Shown: one piece after another, positions 7,813 to 17,633 of the stretch
Layout of the letters: the number at the start of each line of letters is the position of its first letter
How positions within the stretch are numbered: position 1 is the first letter of the stretch
Assembly: GCF_009857815.1 (NCBI RefSeq)
Contig: NZ_WVVW01000001.1
Coordinates: forward strand, 1,116,001 to 1,180,000
Direction of reading: 5' to 3'
From: Pseudomaricurvus sp. HS19
GTDB lineage: Bacteria; Pseudomonadota; Gammaproteobacteria; Pseudomonadales; Cellvibrionaceae
Length of the DNA stretch: 64,000 nucleotides
Notes under the pieces: generated by a model
Databases searched by the model: none
The model's input: only the letters and a program-made list of their open reading frames with translations
Told to the model about the DNA's origin: nothing
Program-made: the position numbers and the translations under genes

Positions 7813-8745
7813 TCAACCGATCACATCGACACTGTTCAGCATCTTATCCACCAGCGCGTACCCGCTCTGGTCACCATAGTCCGCCGCATCCCGCAGCCGG
7901 TGCGCCGCCACCGCCGGCAGCACGCGCTGCACATCCTCCGGCAGCACATGCTGACGCCCCTGCAACAGGGTCCAGGCTTTGGCGCAGCGCAGCAACGCCA
8001 GCGCACCGCGGGTGGAGAGGCCGTAGGCAAAATCGGAGTGATTGCGGGTGTAGGCCACCAGCCGTTGCACATAACCCAACAGGGCATCGCTGGCTTGCAC
8101 CCGCTCCACCTGCTGCTGAATCGCCGCCAGCTGGGACAGGCTCAACCGCTGTTGCAATTCTGCCATGCGTCGTTCCGGATCAATGCCCTTGAGGATCTGC
8201 AACTCGGCTTCCGGATTGGGGTAACCCAGCTCGATGCGCATCAGGAAGCGATCCAGTTGCGACTCGGGCAGCGGGAAGGTGCCGGACTGGCTGGTGGGGT
8301 TTTGTGTGGCAATGACGAAAAACGGTTCCGGCAACTTGCGGGTGTCACCATCGATAGTGACCTGATACTCCGCCATCGCCTCCAGCAGCGCACTCTGGGT
8401 TTTGGGCGTGGTGCGATTGATCTCATCCGCCAGCAACAGCTGGGTAAACACCGGCCCCGGATGAAAACAGAAACGACTGCTGTCACGCTCAAACACGGAC
8501 ACACCGAGGATGTCAGATGGCAGCAGGTCGCTGGTGAACTGCACCCGCTTGTAGTCCAGCCCCAGTACCTGCGCCAGGGCGTGGGCCAGTGTGGTTTTGC
8601 CCATACCGGGCAGGTCTTCCAGCAACAGGTGACCACGGGCAAACAGGCAGGTCAGGGCCAGCCGGATCTGCTCTTCCTTGCCCAGCAACACGCTGGCGAC
8701 GTCAGCCACCAGTGACTGGATCAGTTTGTCGAACGCTACTGCCAC
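7813..8745 (-). CDS. MoxR-family AAA+ ATPase
   Basis: 310-aa AAA+ chaperone-like ATPase. Walker A is EDLPGMGKTTLA, Walker B LLLADEINRTTPKTQSALLEAM, sensor 1 FFVIATQNPTSQSGTFPLPESQLDRF, and the C-terminal lid contains GLSTRGALALLRCAKAW. MoxR proteins usually work with a VWA- or DUF58-domain protein encoded next door to activate large protein complexes. No such partner is present: it lies 20 nt after metZ and is followed by the omega-amidase. The 7693-7812 gap shows no gene. Confidence 0.93.
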   Translation of the reverse strand: MAVAFDKLIQSLVADVASVLLGKEEQIRLALTCLFARGHLLLEDLPGMGKTTLAHALAQVLGLDYKRVQFTSDLLPSDILGVSVFERDSSRFCFHPGPVFTQLLLADEINRTTPKTQSALLEAMAEYQVTIDGDTRKLPEPFFVIATQNPTSQSGTFPLPESQLDRFLMRIELGYPNPEAELQILKGIDPERRMAELQQRLSLSQLAAIQQQVERVQASDALLGYVQRLVAYTRNHSDFAYGLSTRGALALLRCAKAWTLLQGRQHVLPEDVQRVLPAVAAHRLRDAADYGDQSGYALVDKMLNSVDVIG

Positions 8746-8765
8746 AGGCCTGTTTCCGTCCCCGC

Positions 8766-9962
8766 TTACAACAATGCCAGGCCGCGCTGCAGGTCAGCCT
8801 GCAGGTCGGCCACATCTTCCAGCCCCACGGAGACACGGATCAGGTTCTCGGTAATGCCGGCCTGGGCCTTCTCTTCAGCGGACAGGCGGCCATGGGTGGT
8901 GGTCGCCGGGTGCACGATGGTGGTTTTGGCATCGCCGAGGTTGGCAGTCAGGGACATGATGCGGGTGGCATCAATCACCTTCCAGGCCTCTTCCCTTCCA
9001 CCGCGCACACAGAACGACAGTACGCCGCCAAAACCTCGCTGCTGCTGTGCTGCCAGCTCATGCCCGGGGTGATCCGGCAGGCCGGCGTAGTAGACCTTTT
9101 CCACTTGCGGCTGCTGTTGCAGCCACCGGGCCAGCTGCAGGGCATTACTGCTGTGGGCGTCCATACGCAGGCGCAGGGTTTCCAGTCCCTTGAGGAATAC
9201 CCAGGCATTGAACGGGCTCATGGTGGGACCCGCGGTGCGCAGGAAGACAATAACCTCGTCGATATAGACCTTGTCACCCACCACCACGCCACCCACACAG
9301 CGGCCCTGGCCGTCCAGGTACTTGGTGGCAGAATGCACAACGATATCGGCACCCAGCTCCAGCGGCTTCTGCAATGCCGGGGTACAGAAACAGTTATCCA
9401 CCACCAGCAGGCAACCTTTCGCCCTGGCGATCGCCGACAGCGCGCGCAGGTCCACCACTTCGCACAACGGGTTCGAGGGCGTCTCCAGGAACAGCAGTTT
9501 GGTGTTGGGCTTGATGGCACCCTCCCACTCCGCCAGGTCGGTGGCGGTCACGAAGCTGACCTCAACCCCGAACTTTTTCATATAGCGGTTAAACAGTGCC
9601 GTCGTGGTACCAAACACGGCGCGGGAGCAGACCACATGATCACCGGATTGCAGCTGCGTCATGCAGACAGCGAGAATCGCCGCCATGCCCGATGAGGTGG
9701 CCGCAGCCGCCTCCGCACCTTCCAGTGCCGCAATCCGATCCTGGAACATACGCACGGTTGGATTGGTATAACGGGAGTAGACGTTGCCCGGATCTTCACC
9801 ACTGAAGCGCGCCGCTGCCGCTGCCGCGGACTCAAACACGTAGCTGGAGGTGGTGTAGATGGGTTCACTATGCTCGCCTTCGGCAGAACGGGTCTGCCCC
9901 GCCCTCACCGCCAGCGTATCAATACCGGCGTGCAACAGTGGATCATCGTCGAAGTGGTTCAT
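8766..9962 (-). CDS. metZ: O-succinylhomoserine sulfhydrylase
   Basis: PLP enzyme making homocysteine directly from O-succinylhomoserine and sulfide, bypassing cystathionine. 398 aa from the ATG at 9962. An upstream in-frame extension to 10352 overlaps purF and carries the purF terminator, so it was discarded. Family markers are YSRYTNPTVRMFQDRIAALE, SSGMAAILA, ETPSNPLCEVVD, VVDNCFCTPALQKPLELGAD, and the PLP-lysine motif HSATKYLDGQGRCVGG, which with the following region separates MetZ from MetB/MetC. The purF-metZ order is the Pseudomonas one. The purF terminator before it implies its own promoter. Confidence 0.95.
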   Translation of the reverse strand: MNHFDDDPLLHAGIDTLAVRAGQTRSAEGEHSEPIYTTSSYVFESAAAAAARFSGEDPGNVYSRYTNPTVRMFQDRIAALEGAEAAAATSSGMAAILAVCMTQLQSGDHVVCSRAVFGTTTALFNRYMKKFGVEVSFVTATDLAEWEGAIKPNTKLLFLETPSNPLCEVVDLRALSAIARAKGCLLVVDNCFCTPALQKPLELGADIVVHSATKYLDGQGRCVGGVVVGDKVYIDEVIVFLRTAGPTMSPFNAWVFLKGLETLRLRMDAHSSNALQLARWLQQQPQVEKVYYAGLPDHPGHELAAQQQRGFGGVLSFCVRGGREEAWKVIDATRIMSLTANLGDAKTTIVHPATTTHGRLSAEEKAQAGITENLIRVSVGLEDVADLQADLQRGLALL

Positions 9963-10063
9963 AAAACGTCTCTGGGTGATTTCAGATTTCAGCAGAGGGC
10001 AAGTCTGCCAACAATAGCTCGCCGGTGGAAGCCCAAATCCAAAACCGTGAGCCGGAAAAGCCC

Positions 10064-10093
10064 AAACAAAAACGGCAGCCTCCCGGCTGCCGT
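10064..10093 (-). terminator. Rho-independent terminator after purF
   Basis: On the minus strand a 9-bp stem ACGGCAGCC/GGCTGCCGT with loop GGGA is followed by TTTTTGTTT. It separates purF from metZ. Confidence 0.9.
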
Positions 10094-10140
10094 CTCGCGT
10101 TGCGCTTGCCGCCCCAACCTGTCCGGAGCAGCCAGGGAAT

Positions 10141-11676
10141 TTACATAACCGACTGGGAGTCGTCGTCGTTGTGCAAACCCACCACCGCGTTAGCGCCGCG
10201 ATCGGTCTCGCGCTTTGACTTGGAACTGTCGTTGCGCGCCTCGTCGAGTCGACGGAGATAAGCATCGTCCACATCGCGGGTGACGTATTCGCCGGTAAAC
10301 ACCGAGCAATCGAAGTGCGTGACCTTGTCGTTACCTTCCGCCGAGGCGGCAATCAGGTCCTCGAGATCCTGATAGATAAGCCAGTCCGCACCGATGGCTG
10401 CGCACACCTCTTCATCGGTACGATCGTGGGCGATCAACTCCTTGGCGCTGGGCATGTCGATGCCGTAGACGTTGGGGTATTTCACCGCCGGTGCAGCCGA
10501 CGCAAAGTAGACCTTGTTGGCGCCGGCCTCGCGGGCCATCTGGATGATCTGCTGGCAAGTGGTGCCACGCACGATGGAGTCATCCACCAGCATCACATTC
10601 TTGCCTTCAAATTCCAGGCGAATGGCGTTCAGCTTCTGGCGTACCGATTTCTTGCGCTGCTGCTGGCCGGGCATGATAAAGGTACGGCCGATGTAACGGT
10701 TTTTCACCAGACCTTCGCGGAACTTGACCCCCAGCGCCTGCGCCAGCGCCTGACCGGCAACACGGCTGCTGTCGGGGATTGGCACCACCACATCGATATC
10801 GTGATTGGGGTTCTCGCGCAGAATCTTGGCAGCCAGTCGCTCACCCTGGCGCAGACGCGACTTATAGACCGAGATGCCATCCATAATGGAGTCGGGACGG
10901 GCAAAGTAGACGTGCTCAAAAATACAGGGGCTCAGCTCCGGCGCTTCGGCGCACTGCTTGGTAAACAGCTCACCCTGACTGGAGATGAATACCGCTTCGC
11001 CTGGCTGAACGTCGCGAATCAGATTGTAGCCCAGCACATCCAGCGCCACGCTCTCGGAGGCTACCATGTACTCGGTACCACGATCGGTATCGCGCTTGCC
11101 GAATACCAGCGGGCGGATACCGTGGGGATCGCGGAAGGCCACCAGACCGTAATCCGCCACCAACGATACACAGGCGTAACCACCGCGCACACGACGGTGC
11201 ACCTTGGTGATGGCGGTAAAGAAATCGTCCGCTTCCGGCTTCAGCTTGCCAATTTTCAACAGCTCCTGGGCAAACACGTTGAGCAGCACTTCGGAATCGG
11301 AGTCGGTATTGATGTGGCGCAGGTCAGTGCGGTAGATCTCTTCACTGATGTCGGCGGTGTTGGTGAGGTTGCCGTTGTGCGCCAGTGCGATGCCATAAGG
11401 TGAGTTCACATAAAATGGCTGCGCCAGTGCCGGGCCGGAGCTGCCTGCGGTGGGATAACGCACATGGCCAATACCGGTGTGACCGATCAGGCGCTGCATG
11501 TGACGGGTGCGAAACACATCCTTCACCAGCCCATTGGCTTTTTGCTGGGCGATGCGGCCATTGTGGCATGTCAGGATACCTGCGGCGTCCTGTCCACGGT
11601 GCTGCAACATGGTCAGCGCATCGTAGAGCTGCAAATTGACGTCACTCTTACCGACAATACCTACAATGCCACACAT
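10141..11676 (-). CDS. purF: Amidophosphoribosyltransferase
   Basis: First committed step of purine synthesis: PRPP + glutamine to 5-phosphoribosylamine. 511 aa. The N-terminal nucleophile is Cys2 (MCGIVGIVG) of the Ntn glutaminase domain (about 1-230) with LAHNGNLTN. The phosphoribosyltransferase domain carries the PRPP loop [12 protein letters not shown] and the [12 protein letters not shown] segment. It lies 42 nt after cvpA in the order cvpA-purF, the classic gammaproteobacterial pair. A strong terminator follows. Confidence 0.98.
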   Translation of the reverse strand: MCGIVGIVGKSDVNLQLYDALTMLQHRGQDAAGILTCHNGRIAQQKANGLVKDVFRTRHMQRLIGHTGIGHVRYPTAGSSGPALAQPFYVNSPYGIALAHNGNLTNTADISEEIYRTDLRHINTDSDSEVLLNVFAQELLKIGKLKPEADDFFTAITKVHRRVRGGYACVSLVADYGLVAFRDPHGIRPLVFGKRDTDRGTEYMVASESVALDVLGYNLIRDVQPGEAVFISSQGELFTKQCAEAPELSPCIFEHVYFARPDSIMDGISVYKSRLRQGERLAAKILRENPNHDIDVVVPIPDSSRVAGQALAQALGVKFREGLVKNRYIGRTFIMPGQQQRKKSVRQKLNAIRLEFEGKNVMLVDDSIVRGTTCQQIIQMAREAGANKVYFASAAPAVKYPNVYGIDMPSAKELIAHDRTDEEVCAAIGADWLIYQDLEDLIAASAEGNDKVTHFDCSVFTGEYVTRDVDDAYLRRLDEARNDSSKSKRETDRGANAVVGLHNDDDSQSVM

Positions 11677-11718
11677 GTTGCAGTTACCTCACCTTAGCTT
11701 CAGTTGCACGCTTACAGA

Positions 11719-12213
11719 TTAGAACAGGGCGAGAAATTTCGCCGATATGAGGCTTCCTGCCTCTCTGGCCCAGTCTTCCATAGCCAGAAAATGGGGAATA
11801 ATCATGGACTGATGCCACCAGGCATCCCGATCGATGGGTACCACGGTGGGCAACAGTATCAGTATTGCCAGTACCACTACCGCCCCTCTGGCGAGACCAA
11901 ATACCATGCCAAACAGACGATCCGTACCGGACAGCCCGGTGAGCCGTATCAGCTCACCCAGCAGGTAATTCACCATGGCCCCCACCACCAGAGTGGCAGC
12001 GAATAACACACCGAAAGAGATCATTTCACGAATGGAGGGGGTGGGTACCGACTTTTCCAGCAGCGAACCCAACGCCTCATGAAAGGTCATGGCGACCGCG
12101 AAAGCCGCGACCCAGCAGACCAGTGATAATGCCTCTTTTACAAACCCCCGCTTCAGGCCGATCAGGCTGGAAACGATCAGTATGGCAACGATTGTCCAAT
12201 CTGCCCAATTCAT
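11719..12213 (-). CDS. cvpA: CvpA family membrane protein
   Basis: 164-aa inner-membrane protein required for colicin V production in E. coli and linked to envelope tolerance. Four hydrophobic segments are visible (about 5-22, 28-50, 65-85, 100-125), with the family start MNWADWTIVAILIVSSLIG and the motif RGFVKEALSLVCWVAAF. It is encoded directly upstream of purF, as in most gammaproteobacteria. Its biochemical role is unresolved. Confidence 0.92.
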   Translation of the reverse strand: MNWADWTIVAILIVSSLIGLKRGFVKEALSLVCWVAAFAVAMTFHEALGSLLEKSVPTPSIREMISFGVLFAATLVVGAMVNYLLGELIRLTGLSGTDRLFGMVFGLARGAVVVLAILILLPTVVPIDRDAWWHQSMIIPHFLAMEDWAREAGSLISAKFLALF

Positions 12214-12301
12214 ACCATGACACTTTCTAGGGGGGGTAACTGGTTAGAGGTCGGCATTCTAACAAAGGCAGGGGTTAATAACCTATACCCAAAGGCCCGA
12301 T

Positions 12302-12922
12302 TCAGGGCATAAATGTCACAACCAGTGTTTCTGTCTTCAGTTCAGCGTCCAGCTTCGACTTCAGCCGATAGGCCTGATCACGGCTGATTTTGGGGCCCAC
12401 AAACACACGGGTCAGGGTTCCCTGACTGGTGCTGGCGCTGCGGGTAAAGGCCGGATACTCCTTTGCCAGCAGCTGGTCGCGCATGGCATCTGCCCTGGCT
12501 GGCGTATTGAAACTGGCCACCTGTACCGCCCAGGCATTGGGTACACCGCGCTTATCCAGCACTTCCCGCTCCTGGCTTCCGGCGGTTTTGGCAGTCTCTG
12601 CCGCAGCCTTCTCAGCGGTTGCCGGCGCCTTGTTGCTGCCCGCTTTCACCGCAGCCTTTTCCGGTTCAGCCTGTGCTACCGTCTCTTCTGACTCCTCCGG
12701 CAGCAATTCATACATGGAATCAGCCGGTTTGACCGGAGGAATCTCCGGCCTGTCCTCCGGAGCCGCCACCACCACCGGCTCAATCACTGGCGCAGGTGGT
12801 ATCTGGCTGGTCTGATCCACCACCAGGCGGGACTCCCGCTCAAACAGCACCGGCACAAACAAGACCGCTACGGCCAACAATACCGTGGCCCCTACCAGCC
12901 TCTGCTTTAAACCATCATCCAC
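12302..12922 (-). CDS. SPOR-domain cell-division protein (DedD-like)
   Basis: 206-aa bitopic protein. It starts MDDGLKQRLVGATVLLAVAV, then one membrane anchor (about 9-27), then a Pro/Ala/Glu/Lys-rich periplasmic linker (30-125), then a C-terminal SPOR domain (about 128-206) with WAVQVASFNTPARADAMRDQ and TRVFVGPKISRDQAYRLKSK. SPOR domains bind denuded glycan strands at the septum. The position between folC and cvpA matches dedD of E. coli and its Pseudomonas counterpart. Confidence 0.88.
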   Translation of the reverse strand: MDDGLKQRLVGATVLLAVAVLFVPVLFERESRLVVDQTSQIPPAPVIEPVVVAAPEDRPEIPPVKPADSMYELLPEESEETVAQAEPEKAAVKAGSNKAPATAEKAAAETAKTAGSQEREVLDKRGVPNAWAVQVASFNTPARADAMRDQLLAKEYPAFTRSASTSQGTLTRVFVGPKISRDQAYRLKSKLDAELKTETLVVTFMP

Positions 12923-13014
12923 CCGAAACTCCTGTTTTTCTCTGTTGCAGTCACTGCTGTTGCCGTTGCTGCTGTTTTTACTGTAATCCAGCCCTGCTTA
13001 CCCGTAGTGCCGCG

Positions 13015-14289
13015 CTAGCCAGACTTACCGCAGTGCTCCAGTGTGGCCGCCACGGTAAAGAACGAGCCCATCACCAGAATCAGGTCATCCGGGGCCGCCA
13101 CCCGTACCGCCTCTTCCAGGGCTTGCGCCACCGTCGGGAAAGCGGTCACTTGCGTACGCTCCTGCAGCTCCAGCAGGTCAGCCTGCAGTTGCTGGCGGCT
13201 CGCCGAGCGGGGCATCTCCGGGATTTCACTGACAAACCAGGATTGCACCTGCCCCAGCAACGGTTGTAACACCCCCGTCCTGTCCTTGTCGGCCATCATC
13301 GCCACCACACAGTGGATCGCCGCTGCCGACTCCTGGCGCAGACGCTTTGCCAGCAGTTCGGCGGCCGCCGGGTTATGGGCCACATCCAGCAGCAACTGCC
13401 GCTGCTCCCACTGCACGCGTTGCCCGCGCCCGGTAAGAGCGAGCTGTTGCAGCACCGGCGCAACCGGCTCCGGCAGAGCATACCCTAACAGCACAAAGGC
13501 TTGCATGGCGGCCGCCACACTACCCAACGGCAGGCCCGGCAGCGGTAGCTCCCGCTCCTGCAGCAATCTGCCATCAGCACTCATTCCCTGCCAATGCCAA
13601 TGACACTCATCCGCTGACACCCGCGCATTGAGGGAGAGGCCCATTGGCACCCAGTAGGCGCCGATATCGTGGGCGTAGTCCCCCACCGAAGCCGGCGCCT
13701 GCTCATCGGCGCAGATGGCCCATTTCAGCGGCCGGAACACGCCGGCCTTCTCGTAACCAATGGTACTGAGGTCGCTGCCCAGCCAATCCATGTGATCCAG
13801 GGCAATGGAGGTGACCACCGCCACGTCCGCATCAATGATATTCACTGCGTCCAGGCGCCCACCCAGCCCCACTTCCAGCAACATTACCTCCACAGCCTCG
13901 CGCTGCATCAGCTCCAGCGCCGCGAGGGCACCGAACTCGAAGTAGGTCAGCGAGGTTTCTCCCCGCGCCTCGTCAATACGGGCAAAGGCATCACACAACT
14001 GCTGATCACTGACTTCGCGACCGTTAATGCGAATGCGCTCGTTGTAGCGCAAAAAATGTGGCGAGGTGAAAGCCCCGACGGTGACACCGGAGGCCAGACA
14101 GAGCGCCTCCAGCGTGGCCACACAGGAGCCCTTGCCGTTGGTTCCCGCCACCGTTACCACCCTGGCTTTTGGTTGCAGCAACTGCAGTCGCTCAGCCACC
14201 GTACGCACGCGCTCCAGGCCCAATTCAATCGCCGAGGGGTGCAGAGCTTCCTGCCAGTGTAACCACTCTGACAGAGTGTTAAATCTCAT
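13015..14289 (-). CDS. folC: Bifunctional folylpolyglutamate/dihydrofolate synthase
   Basis: Adds glutamate to dihydropteroate and to folates. 424 aa from the ATG at 14289, chosen because GAAGGCAGG precedes it and the family N-terminus FNTLSEWLHWQEALHPSAIE starts there; a GTG at 14325 would add 12 residues. Domains: Mur-ligase-type ATP-binding loop VTVAGTNGKGSCVATLEA, folate loop FTSPHFLRYNERIRING, and C-terminal domain with LLDVAHNPAAAELLAKR. It is separated from accD by a terminator at 14359-14384. Confidence 0.96.
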   Translation of the reverse strand: MRFNTLSEWLHWQEALHPSAIELGLERVRTVAERLQLLQPKARVVTVAGTNGKGSCVATLEALCLASGVTVGAFTSPHFLRYNERIRINGREVSDQQLCDAFARIDEARGETSLTYFEFGALAALELMQREAVEVMLLEVGLGGRLDAVNIIDADVAVVTSIALDHMDWLGSDLSTIGYEKAGVFRPLKWAICADEQAPASVGDYAHDIGAYWVPMGLSLNARVSADECHWHWQGMSADGRLLQERELPLPGLPLGSVAAAMQAFVLLGYALPEPVAPVLQQLALTGRGQRVQWEQRQLLLDVAHNPAAAELLAKRLRQESAAAIHCVVAMMADKDRTGVLQPLLGQVQSWFVSEIPEMPRSASRQQLQADLLELQERTQVTAFPTVAQALEEAVRVAAPDDLILVMGSFFTVAATLEHCGKSG

Positions 14290-14358
14290 ACCTGCCTTCT
14301 CCGGGAGGTTTGCGCGGTTGCTCACAGTCCCCGCCGGTTAGCGGGCGGGAGACAGGGA

Positions 14359-14384
14359 CAAAAAAAGCCCCTCAGGGGGGCTTT
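14359..14384 (-). terminator. Rho-independent terminator after accD
   Basis: On the minus strand AAAGCCCC/GGGGCTTT forms an 8-bp stem followed by TTTTTTTG, between accD and folC. Confidence 0.88.
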
Positions 14385-14462
14385 ATTCACAACCGCTGGT
14401 CATTGGTTCATGTTCTCTGAGCTGCTGCCCCGTTGCCACAGTCGGGCAATCCGGGGCCTGCC

Positions 14463-15335
14463 TCAAGCAGCCGGGCGCTGGCAAAATTTTGACAGCAGCC
14501 CGGCGACCCGATCACGCATTTCGCTGCGATGGATAATCATATCGATCGCACCGTGCTCGAGCAAAAACTCCGCCCTCTGAAAGCCCTTGGGCAATTTCTG
14601 GCGAATGGTCTGCTCGATAATATTAGGGCCGGCAAAGCCCGCCCGGGCACCCGGTTCGGAGGCGTTAATATCCCCCAGCAAGGCCAGGCTGGCGGACACA
14701 CCGCCGTACACCGGATCGGTCATGATGGAGATGTAGGGAGTGCCCTGCAATTTGAGGCGTTCGAGAATCGCACTGGTTTTGGCCATCTGCATCAGCGAGA
14801 TCAGGGCCTCCTGCATACGTGCACCGCCGGTCGCAGAGAAGCAGACCAGGGGAATATCCTCCTCCAGCGCCACCTGGGCCGCGCGGGTAAACTTCTCCCC
14901 GACAGCGTAGCCCATGGAGCCGCCGTGAAAGGCAAACTCGAAAGCCACGGCCACCACCGGTGCACCATTGAGTGTACCGCGCATGGCAATCAGCGCATCT
15001 TTCTCGCCGGTGGCCTTCTGCGCCTCACTCAGGCGCTCCCGGTATTTTTTGATGTCCTTGAACTTGAGACGATCCACCGGTAACACATCGGTGCCGAGCT
15101 CCTCACGGTCACCTTCGTCGAGAAAGATGTCCAGTCGGCGGCGGGCACCAATACGCATATGGTGATCGCATTTCGGGCACACATCGAGGTTGCGCTCCAG
15201 TTCGGGCCGGTAGAGGACCGCTGCGCATTTGGCGCACTTTTTCCACAGACCTTCCGGCACCTTGTTCTGGCGCTCGGTCTTTTTGGAGCGCGTCGAGCGC
15301 ACTACGTTGGGTACAATCTTATCGATCCAGCTCAT
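14463..15335 (-). CDS. accD: Acetyl-CoA carboxylase, carboxyltransferase beta subunit
   Basis: With AccA forms the carboxyltransferase that makes malonyl-CoA for fatty-acid synthesis. 290 aa from the ATG at 15335, which has GGGAGGA at good spacing; a GTG two codons upstream is less likely. The N-terminal four-Cys zinc ribbon is CAKC...CPKC (about 36-58). The crotonase-like core contains [14 protein letters not shown] and [17 protein letters not shown]. It is encoded 250 nt after trpA in the trpFBA-accD arrangement found in many gammaproteobacteria. Confidence 0.97.
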   Translation of the reverse strand: MSWIDKIVPNVVRSTRSKKTERQNKVPEGLWKKCAKCAAVLYRPELERNLDVCPKCDHHMRIGARRRLDIFLDEGDREELGTDVLPVDRLKFKDIKKYRERLSEAQKATGEKDALIAMRGTLNGAPVVAVAFEFAFHGGSMGYAVGEKFTRAAQVALEEDIPLVCFSATGGARMQEALISLMQMAKTSAILERLKLQGTPYISIMTDPVYGGVSASLALLGDINASEPGARAGFAGPNIIEQTIRQKLPKGFQRAEFLLEHGAIDMIIHRSEMRDRVAGLLSKFCQRPAA

Positions 15336-15584
15336 TGCCACTCCTCCCGTTTGATCCCTGCAGATACAGAGTTTCCGGACTCGTGCTCCCGGGTGGGCGG
15401 GCGATAACCTGCAAGGTCACACCCTGCCCATCCCATACCTCTGGCAGTAAGCCTGGCAAGCCCTGTTGCAGAAGCCTGCAAATCCTTTCGTGTTCGATAA
15501 CCATGAAGCCCGGCGGCAATTACCGCCCCGGTGGGCTGCCGGCAGCCAATACCTGCAGCTGCAGCAAACCCGCCGGCGTCACTC

Positions 15585-16403
15585 TCAACCGCTCAGTTCA
15601 TCCAAACCGGCGCGAATCGGCTTGATCAGCTCCACCACCGCGGCGGCAATGGTTTCGGCACTCTCGCCAGCCAGCTGACCCATGCGGCCCACCAGCAGGC
15701 TGCCCACCACGGCACCATCGGCTGATGCAGCAATGGCCTTGGCACTTTCTGCATCTTTAATGCCAAAGCCTACGCAAATTGGCAGGCTGGTCAACTGTCG
15801 CAGGTGACCAAGCTTGGTGGCAACCGATCCTACATCCAGGTGGCCGGCACCGGTGACCCCTTTCAGGGAGACGTAATAGAGGAAGCCACCGGCCAGGCTC
15901 ACGATGTGACTGGCGCGGGCATCGGTGGTGGTTGGGGCCAGCAGGAAAATATTCTCAATACCCACCGCCTTCAGCTCTGCGTTCAGCTCTTCGGCTTCTT
16001 CCGGTGGCAGGTCAACGGTCAGCAGGCCGTCAACACCGGCCGCCTGGGCCTGGGTGGCAAAGGCCGCGTAACCCATCCGCTCCACCGGGTTAGCGTAACC
16101 CATCAGCACCACCGGGGTGGTGGAGTTGGTCTCGCGAAACTGTTTCACCAACGCCAGCGTTGAACGCAGGGAGGTCTTGTTGGCCAGTGCCCGCTCATGA
16201 CCGAGGGCAATGACCGGCCCTTCCGCCATGGGGTCGGAGAACGGCACACCCAGCTCGATAATATCGACACCGGCATCCACCATGGCGTGCATGGTGACCA
16301 GTGTGGCTTGCGGTACCGGATCACCGTTAACAATGTAGGTAACCAGCGCTTTGCGGCCCTGTTGGCGCAGTGCTTCCAGGGTAGTTGTAATACGATTGCC
16401 CAC
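15585..16403 (-). CDS. trpA: Tryptophan synthase alpha subunit
   Basis: Cleaves indole-3-glycerol phosphate to indole and glyceraldehyde 3-phosphate, passing indole to TrpB. 272-aa TIM barrel. The active-site acids are visible in DIIELGVPFSDPMAEGPVI (Glu and Asp); the loop LLTVDLPPEEAEE and the phosphate site GFGIKDAESAKAI are present. It starts 3 nt after the trpB stop. The 15336-15584 gap to accD holds no convincing gene. Confidence 0.97.
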   Translation of the reverse strand: MGNRITTTLEALRQQGRKALVTYIVNGDPVPQATLVTMHAMVDAGVDIIELGVPFSDPMAEGPVIALGHERALANKTSLRSTLALVKQFRETNSTTPVVLMGYANPVERMGYAAFATQAQAAGVDGLLTVDLPPEEAEELNAELKAVGIENIFLLAPTTTDARASHIVSLAGGFLYYVSLKGVTGAGHLDVGSVATKLGHLRQLTSLPICVGFGIKDAESAKAIAASADGAVVGSLLVGRMGQLAGESAETIAAAVVELIKPIRAGLDELSG

Positions 16404-16406
16404 GCC

Positions 16407-17633
16407 TTATACCTCGATCCCATCAATGGCTGCTACGGTGAGAATATCTTTATCGCCACGCCCGGAGAGGTTCACGATAATAATCTGGTCCTTGTCCATG
16501 GTTGGCGCCAGCTTGGCGGCATACGCCAGTGCGTGACTGGATTCCAGTGCCGGCATGATGCCCTCAACCCGGGTCAGGGTGCGGAACGCTTCCATGGCTT
16601 CATCGTCATTGATGGCCACGTAGTTGGCACGACCGATATCTTTCAGCCAGGCGTGCTCGGGGCCAACGCCGGGATAGTCGAGACCGGCAGAAACCGAGTG
16701 AGTCTCGATGATCTGGCCGTCCTCGTCTTCCATCAGGTAGGTGCGGTTACCGTGCAGTACGCCGGGGATACCGTCATTCAGCGGTGCAGCGTGTTTGCCG
16801 GTCTCAACGCCATAACCACCGGCTTCCACACCGTAGATCTGTACCGACTCATCGGTCAGGAACGGGTGGAACAAACCGATGGCGTTGGAGCCACCGCCCA
16901 CGCACGCCACCAGCGCATCCGGCAAGCGGCCGGTCTGCTGCAGACACTGCTCGCGCGCTTCACGACCGATCACACACTGGAAGTCACGCACCAGCTGTGG
17001 GTACGGGTGCGGGCCAGCCACGGTACCAATGATGTAGAAAGTATCATCCACATTGGTAACCCAGTCGCGCATGGCTTCGTTCATGGCGTCTTTCAGGGTT
17101 TTGGAGCCGGACTCAACCGCGTGTACAGTCGCGCCCAGCAGCTTCATACGGTAGACGTTCAGCGACTGGCGCTTGACGTCTTCAGCACCCATATAAACTT
17201 CGCACTTGAGCCCCAGGCGCGCCGCCACAGTGGCGGATGCCACGCCGTGCTGACCGGCACCGGTCTCGGCAATGATGCGGGTTTTACCGCTGTATTTTGC
17301 CAGCAGCGCCTGACCGATGGTGTTGTTCACCTTGTGGGCGCCGGTGTGATTCAGGTCTTCACGCTTGAGGTAGATACGGGCACCGCCCAGCCGCTCGCTC
17401 CAGCGCTCGGCGTAGTACAGCGGTGAAGGCCGGCCAACGTAGTGGGCCAGGTCCCGGTCGAATTCCTGCTGAAAGTCAGGATCATCCTTCAGGCGGTTGT
17501 ACATCTGCTCCAGCTCATCGAGAGCCGGCATCAGGGTTTCCGACACAAAACGGCCGCCGTACTGGCCGAAGTGCCCGCGCGCGTCGGGGAATTGACTGTA
17601 ATCCACCGCTGCAGACTGCTTTACTTCACTCAC
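16407..17633 (-). CDS. trpB: Tryptophan synthase beta subunit
   Basis: PLP enzyme joining indole and serine to tryptophan. 408 aa from a GTG at 17633 overlapping the trpF stop by 8 nt, with GGAGA upstream. The longer reading from 17663 lies inside trpF and was rejected. Family motifs are [17 protein letters not shown], the PLP lysine in [29 protein letters not shown], and the phosphate-binding [15 protein letters not shown]. It is the middle gene of trpF-trpB-trpA. Confidence 0.97.
   Translation of the reverse strand: MSEVKQSAAVDYSQFPDARGHFGQYGGRFVSETLMPALDELEQMYNRLKDDPDFQQEFDRDLAHYVGRPSPLYYAERWSERLGGARIYLKREDLNHTGAHKVNNTIGQALLAKYSGKTRIIAETGAGQHGVASATVAARLGLKCEVYMGAEDVKRQSLNVYRMKLLGATVHAVESGSKTLKDAMNEAMRDWVTNVDDTFYIIGTVAGPHPYPQLVRDFQCVIGREAREQCLQQTGRLPDALVACVGGGSNAIGLFHPFLTDESVQIYGVEAGGYGVETGKHAAPLNDGIPGVLHGNRTYLMEDEDGQIIETHSVSAGLDYPGVGPEHAWLKDIGRANYVAINDDEAMEAFRTLTRVEGIMPALESSHALAYAAKLAPTMDKDQIIIVNLSGRGDKDILTVAAIDGIEV

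Noticed and set aside
9963-10352. N-terminal extension of metZ
   Set aside because: It overlaps the 3' end of purF and contains the purF terminator; the MetZ family N-terminus begins at 9962.
15319-15519. 66-codon frame between trpA and accD
   Set aside because: It overlaps the accD start, has no ribosome site and no recognised motif; a degraded gene remains possible but cannot be supported.
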